A stretch of DNA of 27,555 nt from assembly GCA_964542875.1 (NCBI GenBank), contig CAZIWA010000074.1:1-27555 (forward strand), written 5' to 3'. Under the pieces are notes generated by a model, which ran no database searches, was not told where the DNA came from, and worked only from the letters and a program-made list of their open reading frames with translations. Position 1 is the first letter of the stretch; each line of letters opens with the position of its first letter. Of this stretch, positions 1 to 7,972 are shown piece after piece. The position numbers and the translations under genes are program-made. Source of the DNA: CAZGOM01 sp964542875 (GTDB lineage: Bacteria; Planctomycetota; Phycisphaerae; Phycisphaerales; Phycisphaeraceae).

Positions 1-72
1 TCAGCGAAAATCCGTCTCTTTAGCAACATTACAGGGTTGCGTGCATTTGGATGCGGCGACCGGCATCTTCTG

Positions 73-133
73 CGCCCCAGCGGGGCGACCGCACGTAGCC
101 GGGGGTCAGCGAGTCTTCGAGCGCAGCCCCCGG
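73..133. repeat. GC-rich double-hairpin intergenic repeat
   Basis: Two adjacent hairpins are visible. The first has arms CGCCCC and GGGGCG around AGC (73-87). The second has arms CCGGGGG and CCCCCGG (99-133) with a 21-nt interior containing smaller complementary words. The pattern of a short 'CCCC-AG-CGGGG' hairpin followed by a 'CCGGGGG...CCCCCGG' hairpin resembles palindromic intergenic repeats scattered through planctomycete and verrucomicrobial genomes. That family link is from memory, not from a search. Confidence 0.5.
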
Positions 134-158
134 TAAAGGATCGATTGATTGTTTCTTG

Positions 159-189
159 TTCTTCAGCACCCTCGATGGGTGCTGAAGAA
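159..189. terminator. Perfect 13-bp stem-loop, possible terminator
   Basis: Arms TTCTTCAGCACCC (159-171) and GGGTGCTGAAGAA (177-189) are perfectly complementary around the 5-nt loop TCGAT. The plus-strand flank is moderately T-rich (TCTCTTGTCTTTATT). The gene it would terminate must lie left of the window. A processed RNA or protein-binding site is an alternative. Confidence 0.55.
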
Positions 190-233
190 TCTCTTGTCTT
201 TATTGACGCTAAAGTTAAACAGCAACTGTAGTA

Positions 234-267
234 CAGGGGTGGAGCGCTTCTGAGCGCGCAGCCCCTG
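234..267. repeat. Related GC-rich hairpin repeat
   Basis: Arms CAGGGG (234-239) and CCCCTG (262-267) enclose a GAGCGCTTCTGAGCGC core. Its layout matches the hairpin at 99-133: G-run, AGCG core, GCGCAG, C-run, then GGTAAA. It is therefore probably a diverged second copy of the same element, separated from the first by the 159-189 stem-loop. Confidence 0.5.
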
Positions 268-410
268 GTAAATGCAGATAAATGACACTCTTGCACGCGC
301 CACGTACGTGCCCACCATTACCTTCATCTCACTAACTAAACCGTATTGCGATGCCCCCCAAACCCCCGTCCTCAATTCATAACTCGTAACTCATCATTCA
401 TAATTTCTTC

Positions 411-440
411 TTGACTCCCACTGCATCACTGTTGTATAAG
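411..440 (+). promoter_or_regulatory. Promoter of the GntR-ABC operon
   Basis: A -35 like TTGACT (411-416) and a -10 like TATAAG (435-440) are separated by 18 bp, a near-consensus housekeeping sigma promoter. Transcription would start near 446-448, about 24 nt before the regulator's ATG at 471. No other equally good promoter is apparent before the later genes of the operon. Confidence 0.65.
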
Positions 441-452
441 TAGTACAACAGT
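428..452. promoter_or_regulatory. Inverted-repeat operator over the -10
   Basis: Arms ACTGTTGTA (428-436) and TACAACAGT (444-452) are perfectly complementary with a 7-bp spacer. The element overlaps the -10 hexamer and the likely transcription start. GntR-family dimers bind such inverted repeats, and YtrA-type regulators usually sit first in the operon they repress. The inference is autorepression by the protein starting at 471, relieved by a ligand that cannot be named from the sequence. Confidence 0.65.
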
Positions 453-470
453 TGCAACACCGGGCGGAAC

Positions 471-860
471 ATGCGATTTCTCCTCAACCACCATTCCGGC
501 GAACCCATCTATCGCCAAATTGTCGAGCAGGTGAAATTCGCCGTCGCTTCCGGTGGGCTGCGTGAAGGTTCGCTGTTGCCTTCTATCCGGGCGCTCGCCA
601 CCGAGCTCTCCGTCAACCCGCGCACCATCATCAAAGCCTACGAAGAGCTCCAGGCCGCCGGCCTTGTCGTCATGCGCCACGGCCAGGGCGTCTTCATCGC
701 TTCCACGCGCCCCGCCGCGCCTGCCTCTGACCGCAAAAAAGCCCTCACAGACATGGCCCGCCGTCTCATCGCCGAAGCCGACCGGCTCGGCGCTTCGCAT
801 CAGGAAATCAAAGACACCATCGATCAAGTCATCAAAGAACTGGGGAACGAAAATGAGTAA
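471..860 (+). CDS. GntR-family (YtrA-type) transcriptional regulator
   Basis: A 129-residue DNA-binding regulator. Residues about 10-75 form a GntR winged helix-turn-helix with the hallmark text GEPIYRQIVEQV, LPSIRALATELSVNPRT and GLVVMRHGQGVF. The remaining ~55 residues form only a short helical tail, as in the YtrA subfamily, with no FadR- or UTRA-type ligand domain. It is the first gene of the operon, directly behind an inverted-repeat operator overlapping the -10, so autoregulation is likely. Its stop overlaps the ATG of the ABC ATPase gene by 8 nt (ATGAGTAA), which indicates translational coupling. YtrA-type regulators typically control adjacent ABC exporters, often induced by antibiotics or envelope stress; the inducer here is unknown. 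Confidence 0.9.
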   Translation: MRFLLNHHSGEPIYRQIVEQVKFAVASGGLREGSLLPSIRALATELSVNPRTIIKAYEELQAAGLVVMRHGQGVFIASTRPAAPASDRKKALTDMARRLIAEADRLGASHQEIKDTIDQVIKELGNENE

Positions 861-1794
861 CACCGATCTGATCATCACCGACATCGCCAAAGCCTACGGC
901 CGCCACCAGGCGCTCTCCCGCGTCAGCCTGCGCGTCCAAAAAGGTGTCTCCACCGCCATCATTGGGCCAAACGGCTCGGGTAAAACCACCCTGCTCAAGC
1001 TCGCCATGGGCCTGCTGGCGCCCGACGCCGGCTCCGTCACCGCCTTGGGCCTCCCCGTGCGCCCCTTCCCCGGCGCGCTCACCGGCCAGCTTCTGGCGGT
1101 CATCGATTCCGTCGAGCCCCCCAACTGGGCCACCCCCAACGACCTCATCGCGCTCTACCAATCCGTCGCCGGCCCCAAGTTCCAGACAGATCACGCCAAG
1201 GCCCTCGTCGCCGAACTGCGCATCGGCCCCAGGCAGCGTTACAAATCTCTCTCAAAGGGCCAAAAACGCTGGCTCTTAAACTCCCTGGCCATCGCCGCCA
1301 ACCCGCAGATCCTCATCCTTGATGAACCCAGCGACGGGCTTGACCCCCTCGCCCGCGCCCGGCTCTACCAGCTCGTCCGCAGGCTTGTCGATGACACCGG
1401 CGCGGGCGTCCTCTTCGCCACCCACATCCTTGCCGAAGTCGAGCGCGCCGCAGACCGGATCATCCTCATGGGCATTGGCAAAGTCCTTTTTGAGGACGAC
1501 CTTGAAACCCTTCGGGAAGAGGTCTTCGAACTGGAGCTTCCCGAAAACTCCACCTTCACCCCGGCCGGCCTTCCCGCCGCCGGCGACCTGAAAGTCATCG
1601 CCAGATTCGTCGAGCAGAACATCACCGTCGTCACCCTCCGGGCCAGCGCCTCGTTCGACCGTGAATCCCTCAAGGGTTTCGGCTGGGTCCGGCCTTTCAA
1701 CCTTGAACGTTTCTACCGGGCCATTGCTTCCCCGCCGCCTGAAGCAACCCCGGACCTCACCCACGCTCAAACCACTGGCGCACGCGCCTTCTAA
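853..1794 (+). CDS. ABC transporter ATP-binding protein
   Basis: A 313-residue ATPase that should power the membrane proteins encoded downstream. Visible motifs: Walker A GPNGSGKTT (residues 38-46), signature LSKGQ (133-137) instead of LSGGQ, Walker B ILILDEP (153-159) with catalytic E158, D-loop SDGLD, and switch His191 in FATHILAEVE. The usual Q-loop glutamine is not obvious: the region reads AVIDSVEPPNW (82-92). The ~100-residue C-terminal extension is typical of ABC-2-type exporters such as the YtrB group. The ATG at 853 was chosen because it overlaps the regulator stop and directly precedes the conserved beta-strand; the upstream open frame is read-through of the GntR gene in another frame. 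This is the only ATPase gene for the six permease modules that follow. Confidence 0.93.
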   Translation: MSNTDLIITDIAKAYGRHQALSRVSLRVQKGVSTAIIGPNGSGKTTLLKLAMGLLAPDAGSVTALGLPVRPFPGALTGQLLAVIDSVEPPNWATPNDLIALYQSVAGPKFQTDHAKALVAELRIGPRQRYKSLSKGQKRWLLNSLAIAANPQILILDEPSDGLDPLARARLYQLVRRLVDDTGAGVLFATHILAEVERAADRIILMGIGKVLFEDDLETLREEVFELELPENSTFTPAGLPAAGDLKVIARFVEQNITVVTLRASASFDRESLKGFGWVRPFNLERFYRAIASPPPEATPDLTHAQTTGARAF

Positions 1795-1911
1795 AGCTGT
1801 CAGGCACTCCGGTCCCCCTCTCCCACTTCCGGGGCGGGAGAGGGGGGCCGGCTCTTGCCGTGCCCTCTTCCCCGTACAACACGCCTCGCCACACTTCCAG
1901 GACTTCACGCC
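1795..1911. repeat. 117-bp gap with strong GC-rich palindrome
   Basis: This is the only sizeable gap inside the operon. It contains perfect 11-bp arms CCCCCTCTCCC (1814-1824) and GGGAGAGGGGG (1836-1846) around an 11-nt loop. A similar palindrome occurs at 18835-18854 and a decayed one near 20223-20259, so it is probably an intergenic repeat rather than a dedicated site. There is no T-run after it, so it is not a convincing intrinsic terminator. It could partly separate expression of the regulator-ATPase pair from the permease array, or protect the mRNA end. Confidence 0.6.
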
Positions 1912-2568
1912 ATGACCCGTCTCCCGGTCTATTGGTACATCAAGCCCATCCTCCCCACCCTCGCCCTGGCCCTGCCCATCGGCATCCTGGGTGTCCTGTA
2001 CATCCCCGACCCCCTCTGGGGCCTCAATATCTCGGCCCGCTCAAGCACCTTCGGCGGCTTTTACGGCCTCTCCGTCGCCTTCTACTGGATCGCCTTTCAA
2101 GCCGCCATCTGGCTCCCTCTCTACCGCGCCTGGCGCTATCACGCCGATCAAGGCATCCCCACCCACCGGCACACCGCGCTCATGGCGGGCACCGCGCTCA
2201 TTAGCCTCACCCTCGTCTGGCTCATCGTCTCCGCACTCGTCTTCACCGGCGCCCGCGCCGCCATTCAGGATGCAAACCTCTCCCCATGGTTTCCCATCCT
2301 TAAATCCACCGAATACCACACCACCCTCGTATGGCTGACCGGCAACGCCTTCCTCGCCATCGCCTGGCTCACAGTCTGGACGCGCTGGCGCACCCCTTAC
2401 CGGGACACCTTCCTCACCATCTCCATCGCCATCATCTGCCACCTGCTGGCTTTCCTGATCCTTTTCATGAGCAATGCGAATTACCAATTGCTCATCATTC
2501 TCGCCATCCTCGCGACCGCCGTCGGCCTCCCTGCTTTCCGGCAGCTTCGTGATTCGGAGACCTTATGA
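1912..2568 (+). CDS. Module 1 permease-like protein S1, six TM helices
   Basis: A 218-residue integral membrane protein with six likely helices near 13-31, 47-70, 88-111, 136-155, 164-186 and 191-207. I do not recognise a named family with certainty. It is the most divergent member of the S series: it begins MTRLPVYWYIKP where the others have a MKTxx...LYxKA start, and ends QLRDSETL where the others end SEVA. Length, topology, position and a 4-nt ATGA overlap with the following large gene support assignment as an S protein. It likely serves as an ABC-2-like permease subunit for the ATPase encoded upstream. The ATG at 1912 is preferred over 1855 because the extra residues are low-complexity and the hydrophobic segment starts just after 1912. 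Confidence 0.75.
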   Translation: MTRLPVYWYIKPILPTLALALPIGILGVLYIPDPLWGLNISARSSTFGGFYGLSVAFYWIAFQAAIWLPLYRAWRYHADQGIPTHRHTALMAGTALISLTLVWLIVSALVFTGARAAIQDANLSPWFPILKSTEYHTTLVWLTGNAFLAIAWLTVWTRWRTPYRDTFLTISIAIICHLLAFLILFMSNANYQLLIILAILATAVGLPAFRQLRDSETL

Positions 2569-5006
2569 ACCTCACTCCCCCCACCACTTACACCTATGTC
2601 AACGCCTGCATCATCGGCGTCATCCTGCTGTCGGGCATGCTGGCCACCTTCTACGCCATGCGCCGCTGGCCGCGTCCCGGCGCCCCCATCTTGCAGCGGA
2701 TCATTGACGGCACCCTCGTCATTCTGCTTTTTTTCGTAATTAGCTTTCCCGTCAGTGGGTTCATGCAAGCTTTCTCCCTGCTGCTCACCGGCTTCGCCTG
2801 GAAGCACTGCCCGCAAGCCATGACCACATTTGTCTTCGGCCTGCCCGCGTTGATCTGGATGTTTGTCCTCATCTGCAAAAGCCGGCCTGGCCTCGCTTTG
2901 GTCATCGCGCTCTCAATCTTCGTCTCATTTCGCTTCACGGACGGCACGTTTTACAAGATCAGCACCTTCACTCATCCCCCAACCGTCCCTCGCGCAAAAA
3001 TCTCCGCAGTCACTTTCATCCAGGCCCAAAACGTCCCCAATGTTCAAATCAATCTTTCCGGAATTGATGTCGGCACGTCTCCGTACACGCTCCAGGAAAA
3101 AGACGTCCCCGCTATTGCAGCCGCGTTTCCCGCCTACAAACCCATCCAAGGCACCGTATCCAGCACATCCATGAGCTTTAATACCTACGCCAATCCAGAC
3201 GGACTCATGCAAGCCGGCGCTCAGATTCTCCCCCTCAAACTCTCTCTCACCCTCGGCCCAACCCCCCTCTGGCTGCAAAACACCGAACCGGAAAAAGACC
3301 CTGTCACCTTAGGCCAGGAAACCGGCAACTATTACGTCACCTTGAGCAGCGCCGAAGCCCCCCGGCAATACCTTCCCGCCCTCGCCTGGTCCCAGCTCAA
3401 TACCCCCGACGGCCAAAAACCCGTCTGGTGGCCCGCCCTTTCTTCCCAACCGCTTCTCTTTTGGGAAGGCGTCCAGCTCCTCGGCGAAAACACCCCCGCC
3501 ATCGACCAATACCGAACCTGGCTCGTCCAGCAGGTCTACAACCAGGGCCAAACCATCACGCCGCAAAACGCATCTCAGGTTCTCGATAAAGCCTTGCCTG
3601 AATTTGCCGAAAATGGCTCCTGCCTCCCCACACCCATCGCCACCCACGCCCTCACCCTCGCCGCCCAAACGATCTCTGCCGACGACCTGGCCCACTGGTT
3701 CAAAAAACAAGGAAGTCTCATCGCCGTACTGGACTTCTCCCGCATAAACCGTAACCAGGCCAACGCCCCCCGCAACACCGCTTACGTCAACGACTATTCC
3801 AAAAAGATGGCCGCTTCCTACGCCGTCGACTTCGTCCTCGTCACATGGGCCAGGCAAAACCGGCAAAACCTCCCCGCACTCGCCCAGCTTGGCACACTCA
3901 TCGGCCCGGGCCTCCTCGCCAACTACCGAGCCGACGCCACTCTCCTGCTAGGCGGCCCGGCCATTAATCAGATGGTCCAGCGGCTCATGCCCAAAGATAG
4001 CGTCAACAACTTTACCCGCACCGCCGCAAGCGGCTACTGGGAACCTAATTCAGGCTATTCAGGAATGCCCTTCGGCTACTACAACGAATTCCAGATCTAT
4101 CTCGCGCTCCCCGGCCCTGTCGGCGACCGCCTGCGCACGCAGGACATCACCGACAACTTCAGCAAATCTTCATACATCCGCAGTTACGACCAAAACGACT
4201 CCGGCAATCTCTACAAAGACCTCGTCTATGAAAACCTTTGCGCCCCCGCTGCTCCCTCATCCAGGGAATATCTGCCTCACCTCTGGGAACGTTATGCAAG
4301 CCGCAATTCCTTAACACAATGGTCAGCCAGACGGACCACACGCATCTTCCAACCCACCGAATCCCCCATTTTCGAATTCAATTTCCTCTCCCGATACATC
4401 AACGAAACCCGGAGCGACCGCTACATCTCCATCGCCCGCCGGGTGCTCAGTCCGCGCTTTGAGCAAACCCCTGAAGACTTCATCGAGGAAGTCGGCCAGG
4501 TCTTTGATGATTCCGTACGCCTCCCCAAACAAGAGCGAAACAGAATCTGGGCCGACCTGGTCGCTGACATCATCGCCCGGCACCGCACCTACGGGCTCGC
4601 CCAAAAGCCCGATAAATCCAAGATCAACATGGACCGCCCCATCTACGCCAACCAGCAGATCAAGGCCCGCGCCTTCGCCCTGCTGCACTTCAACGCACCT
4701 CCGGATGCCATCCTCTTCACTTGGCTCTCTCAGGGCGCACTGCCCGACGTACCCATGGCCTTGGCCGCTGACGCCCGCCCGCTCCGCCGCTGCGCCGCCA
4801 TCGACCTCGCCATCCGCATGCCCACTCCAGCCAATATCGCCGTCATTGACGTCCTCGCCATGGACGCCGACCCTGCCGTCGTCGCCAAAGCCAATGCAGC
4901 CCGGAAATTCATCGCCCACCTCAAAACCCTCCCCTCGGAAAAACTCCCAGCCCCCTTCACCCCCGAAGCCTGCACCTTCTTTGACCTGGAGCGGTTCTCA
5001 AAGTGA
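2565..5006 (+). CDS. Module 1 large membrane-anchored protein L1
   Basis: An 813-residue protein with about four N-terminal TM helices (near 12-31, 47-74, 87-104, 108-123) and a ~690-residue C-terminal domain. Basic residues after helix 1 (RRWPRP) suggest that both the N-terminus and the large domain are outside the cytoplasm. Residues ~150-170 (QINLSGIDVGTSPYTL) look like a small PEGA-type beta unit. The rest is mainly helical and carries series features: GPGLLANYRADATLLLGGPA, TYGL, AIDLAIRMPTPAN near 745 and a C-terminal FFDLERFSK. It lacks a clear GAxMSGPEG box, so it is the most diverged L. It starts with ATGA overlapping S1. I do not recognise a named family; role as an extracytoplasmic transporter partner is an inference. 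Confidence 0.8.
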   Translation: MNLTPPTTYTYVNACIIGVILLSGMLATFYAMRRWPRPGAPILQRIIDGTLVILLFFVISFPVSGFMQAFSLLLTGFAWKHCPQAMTTFVFGLPALIWMFVLICKSRPGLALVIALSIFVSFRFTDGTFYKISTFTHPPTVPRAKISAVTFIQAQNVPNVQINLSGIDVGTSPYTLQEKDVPAIAAAFPAYKPIQGTVSSTSMSFNTYANPDGLMQAGAQILPLKLSLTLGPTPLWLQNTEPEKDPVTLGQETGNYYVTLSSAEAPRQYLPALAWSQLNTPDGQKPVWWPALSSQPLLFWEGVQLLGENTPAIDQYRTWLVQQVYNQGQTITPQNASQVLDKALPEFAENGSCLPTPIATHALTLAAQTISADDLAHWFKKQGSLIAVLDFSRINRNQANAPRNTAYVNDYSKKMAASYAVDFVLVTWARQNRQNLPALAQLGTLIGPGLLANYRADATLLLGGPAINQMVQRLMPKDSVNNFTRTAASGYWEPNSGYSGMPFGYYNEFQIYLALPGPVGDRLRTQDITDNFSKSSYIRSYDQNDSGNLYKDLVYENLCAPAAPSSREYLPHLWERYASRNSLTQWSARRTTRIFQPTESPIFEFNFLSRYINETRSDRYISIARRVLSPRFEQTPEDFIEEVGQVFDDSVRLPKQERNRIWADLVADIIARHRTYGLAQKPDKSKINMDRPIYANQQIKARAFALLHFNAPPDAILFTWLSQGALPDVPMALAADARPLRRCAAIDLAIRMPTPANIAVIDVLAMDADPAVVAKANAARKFIAHLKTLPSEKLPAPFTPEACTFFDLERFSK

Positions 5007-7972
5007 AAACCACCCTCGCTCATCTCCATCTCTACCTCAAAGCCGGCTGGCCCATCACCATCCCCTGCCTTATTGCAGGCTTCTTTCTGGTTGTGCTTCC
5101 GGGCAATATCGTCCCCAGCCAGTTTGAACAAAGCTCCATCCCCCTGCTGGGCCTGCTCCTGTTTATCGTCCTGTGCGTCGGACTCGCTTTCCGGTTTGCC
5201 CCCTCTGATGAATACACCCTCAGTGTCGGCACCCCGCCAGCCAGGCGCCTGCGTCTGCTCCTGATGGCCTACGCCTTTCACATCGGCCTCGTATGGCTGA
5301 TTCTGGCGCTGGTCATCTGGCTCCGCCTCCGCTCTTCTGCGCAGAATCTCTTCCTTAATCCCTTCTATCCTGCCGCTGCTTTCATCGACGATCCCGCCCC
5401 CTTCCTCTGGCTCCGCTACCTCGCCTGCTTTGCTGTGTGCTGTATCGAAGCCAATCTCCGCTTTGCCGCGCATTACCCCAGGCCCCAGAACTACATTCTT
5501 TCAGGCCTCGGCTTCATCAGTTCCGTCGCATTCAACTTCACTCTCAAATATGTCGGCGATGAATCGCTTTGGAGCTTCCTTGGTTTTCTGATGCTGCTGA
5601 TGGGCGCCTTGTTCGCCACCCGTTTGGTGAACATCTTCTTCATCTGGCCCACCATCCAGGTCGCCGGCCACTTCAGCGCTCATCGGCCGCTGATCGTCCG
5701 CATTGGCGACGCCATCCTCCTCACCGGCTGGCCCCTCCTCTTCTTTGTCCTCTTCATTCAAGACGGCATTCAGGTCGGCCAATTTCAGGTCGGCCAGACA
5801 CTCTTTCTGGTCTGCTCCTGGGTCATCCTGGTGATCGCCGGCCTGGGCATCGTCGCCGCCGGTCTTTATGCCGCGCGCAACTGCACCATCCGCTCCGCCA
5901 TCGTGCTGGGGATCAGCCTGGCTCTCATCTTCTTCCCCGGCCGCTGGCTGCGCACGGCCGTGATCGACTTCACCTCCGTTAACCCTCCCAAAGACCGTAT
6001 CACCTTCATCACCCACACGCCCCAGGCCAGCTTCGTGCTAAACGGCGTCACCTTCAAGCCCACCTCCAGCTACAAGGAATCCAGCCTCCGTGACCCCTAC
6101 TACATGGCCACCATCACCCATGAGCAGTTCTCCCCTGTCATCCGCGGTTTAAAGCTGGGTTCAAAGGAGTACTCCCAGCCCGATCCATCTGCATTCCCGG
6201 GCATCGCCACATCCCACACCTTTGAGAATCACAAGACCAAGGAAGTCCATCAGATCGGACTTGCCATCGGCGCAGACCCCGTCTATCTCAGTGAAAACGC
6301 CAACAGCATGTCTTCGGGTTTCACGTTTGATTCCAACGCCAGGTTCCCGGTAAATGCCAGCCCATTTGAACTTTATCGCAGGCAGCAGCCGCTGATCGCG
6401 TGGATGATCCTCCACCCCGTAGCCCCGCAATCCGCACCACTGCTCCAGCACATGCAGATTCGGGACAACTATTTGGCATTGCTTGAGCGCATCCCACCGG
6501 AAGCCCAGAAAACCTACCGGGACCAACTCCGCCGCGACACCTACCCCGCCGGCTTCTTCGCCGGCGCCGATGACTTCCAACAGCTCCTGGCCATCGTTCA
6601 AAAGCTCAAAGACCATCCTGTCACGGACCTTGAAACTCCGGCCATCAAGGAAATCTCTCCAAAACTTTCGCTCGATCAGGTGGCCCGGCTTATCCGCGCT
6701 TCCATCCGGCAGCCGGCAACCATTTACCACCAGACCAGTGTGATCCGCGCAATGCGTTCCCCTGCTTTGGACATGATCTTCACCACCTGGCTTGACCATC
6801 AAAACCCCGACCCCGCCACCCTCCGGAACATTCAAACCACGCTCGCCCCGCTGTTGATCGCCTCCAGCAACTACCGCTCCCTCGCGAAACTCAGCGGCCC
6901 CATCGCCGATCAATTCTTCCGCCGCGCAGCAAATCAGTTCGGTAACCCCACGTCCCACCAGCGCAGCGGTAAGAACATCTACGACCTCGCTTCTTTCCCG
7001 CACACCCTCGGCGCTTCCATGTCCGGCCCTGAGGGCGTCCTTTTCCGGAGGAATTTCGCCGAGCCCATCGTCGCTCTATTGACGTGGTATCGAAGAGAAA
7101 CAGACGGCATCCATTTCGGTCAGGCATCCGCATTGAACGACTGGTTCTCAGATGCCATGGGCCCCATCCCCGAGCCCGGAGAAACCAATCCCGTTCGCCG
7201 TGACTACTGGAACTGGTTCCTCGCCAACATCCGTCCCGAGCGCTCAAACCCCATGGTGATGGCCGACAGCCGGCTCAATGAGCTCGCCAATGTCATGCTC
7301 GAAACCCGGCTGCAGCCCTACTTGGATATCCTGGCCAGCCCCGAGTACCGCTTTGTTCCTTTCAAGGATGAACCCAAGCAACAACAACTCATCTCTTTTG
7401 TCGAACAACTCGTCTCTCATATCGACATCTGGCAGCCCACCCACGGCAAGCCTGATAAGCGAGAACTGTTCCACCAGATCATCCAGGCTGTCCTTAAAGA
7501 CCCCGCTCAATATGGCCTCCCCGCCAACCTCGTCCCCACGGAAGAATCGCGTCAGCACATCGACGGGTATTTCCTCAGTGTTCAGGAAAGACTCTCACCC
7601 CAATCCATTCAATCCAAACAGCTCACCACGCTCATCAACACCAACAAGCTCTCGCCGGCCGCCAAAATCCAGAAACTCACCCTCGCCATCGAAGTGGGCA
7701 GCCTCACTTACCTCTCCACAAAACTCCTCGCCACCCAACCCAACCCCACCTTCCGCCAATACGCCCCGGACCTCATCGTCCGCTGGCCCACACCCGAAAA
7801 CCTCGCCCTCCTGGCCACCCTCGCCGCCGACACCGACTCCTCCGTCGCCGAACGTGCCAAGGCGGCTCAAAGGTTCATCGACAACCTCAAAGCCCTTCCC
7901 CTGAATCAAGTCCCCGGGCTCTACACACCCGAGGCGATCCGGTTTTTCGACCTCACGAGGGTTGAAAAATGA
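5003..7972 (+). CDS. Module 2 fused permease-ectodomain protein SL2
   Basis: A 989-residue in-frame fusion of an S and an L protein. The S part (1-~215) has YLKAGWP, RFAPSDEYTLSVGTPPARRL (64-83) and six helices; the L part begins at VRIGDA (232-237), followed by three helices (236-253, 265-290, 297-313) and a large domain. L helix 1 is missing, so nine helices in total place the big domain outside. The domain has an FVLNGVTF beta unit near 345, YRRQQPLIAW near 458, GASMSGPEG near 669, DLIVRWPTPEN near 923 and a C-terminal FFDLTRVEK. Start codon is GTG at 5003, sharing bases with the L1 stop (GTGA). No recognised named family; the likely role is an ABC-2-like permease with an attached extracytoplasmic domain. 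Confidence 0.85.
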   Translation: MKTTLAHLHLYLKAGWPITIPCLIAGFFLVVLPGNIVPSQFEQSSIPLLGLLLFIVLCVGLAFRFAPSDEYTLSVGTPPARRLRLLLMAYAFHIGLVWLILALVIWLRLRSSAQNLFLNPFYPAAAFIDDPAPFLWLRYLACFAVCCIEANLRFAAHYPRPQNYILSGLGFISSVAFNFTLKYVGDESLWSFLGFLMLLMGALFATRLVNIFFIWPTIQVAGHFSAHRPLIVRIGDAILLTGWPLLFFVLFIQDGIQVGQFQVGQTLFLVCSWVILVIAGLGIVAAGLYAARNCTIRSAIVLGISLALIFFPGRWLRTAVIDFTSVNPPKDRITFITHTPQASFVLNGVTFKPTSSYKESSLRDPYYMATITHEQFSPVIRGLKLGSKEYSQPDPSAFPGIATSHTFENHKTKEVHQIGLAIGADPVYLSENANSMSSGFTFDSNARFPVNASPFELYRRQQPLIAWMILHPVAPQSAPLLQHMQIRDNYLALLERIPPEAQKTYRDQLRRDTYPAGFFAGADDFQQLLAIVQKLKDHPVTDLETPAIKEISPKLSLDQVARLIRASIRQPATIYHQTSVIRAMRSPALDMIFTTWLDHQNPDPATLRNIQTTLAPLLIASSNYRSLAKLSGPIADQFFRRAANQFGNPTSHQRSGKNIYDLASFPHTLGASMSGPEGVLFRRNFAEPIVALLTWYRRETDGIHFGQASALNDWFSDAMGPIPEPGETNPVRRDYWNWFLANIRPERSNPMVMADSRLNELANVMLETRLQPYLDILASPEYRFVPFKDEPKQQQLISFVEQLVSHIDIWQPTHGKPDKRELFHQIIQAVLKDPAQYGLPANLVPTEESRQHIDGYFLSVQERLSPQSIQSKQLTTLINTNKLSPAAKIQKLTLAIEVGSLTYLSTKLLATQPNPTFRQYAPDLIVRWPTPENLALLATLAADTDSSVAERAKAAQRFIDNLKALPLNQVPGLYTPEAIRFFDLTRVEK

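Larger units (their letters stand above)
1..410. other. Gene-free left flank with hairpins and palindromic repeats
   Basis: I see no credible gene here. Short open frames in this stretch have no recognisable domain and lie across palindromes. The stretch holds three GC-rich palindromic hairpins (73-87, 99-133, 234-267), one perfect 13-bp inverted repeat (159-189), and an AT-rich stretch of loosely repeated TAACTC/TCAT words around 374-404. The content is intergenic and lies upstream of the GntR operon promoter. Confidence 0.7.

Noticed and set aside
37..231. Short plus-strand open frame at the left end
   Set aside because: It runs through two hairpin repeats and has no domain or ribosome-binding site.
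553..852. N-terminal extension of the ABC ATPase
   Set aside because: The extension is an out-of-frame reading of the GntR gene; the ATG at 853 starts the conserved domain.
1814..1846. Intrinsic terminator inside the operon
   Set aside because: The stem is strong but there is no T-run, and the same palindrome recurs elsewhere as a repeat.
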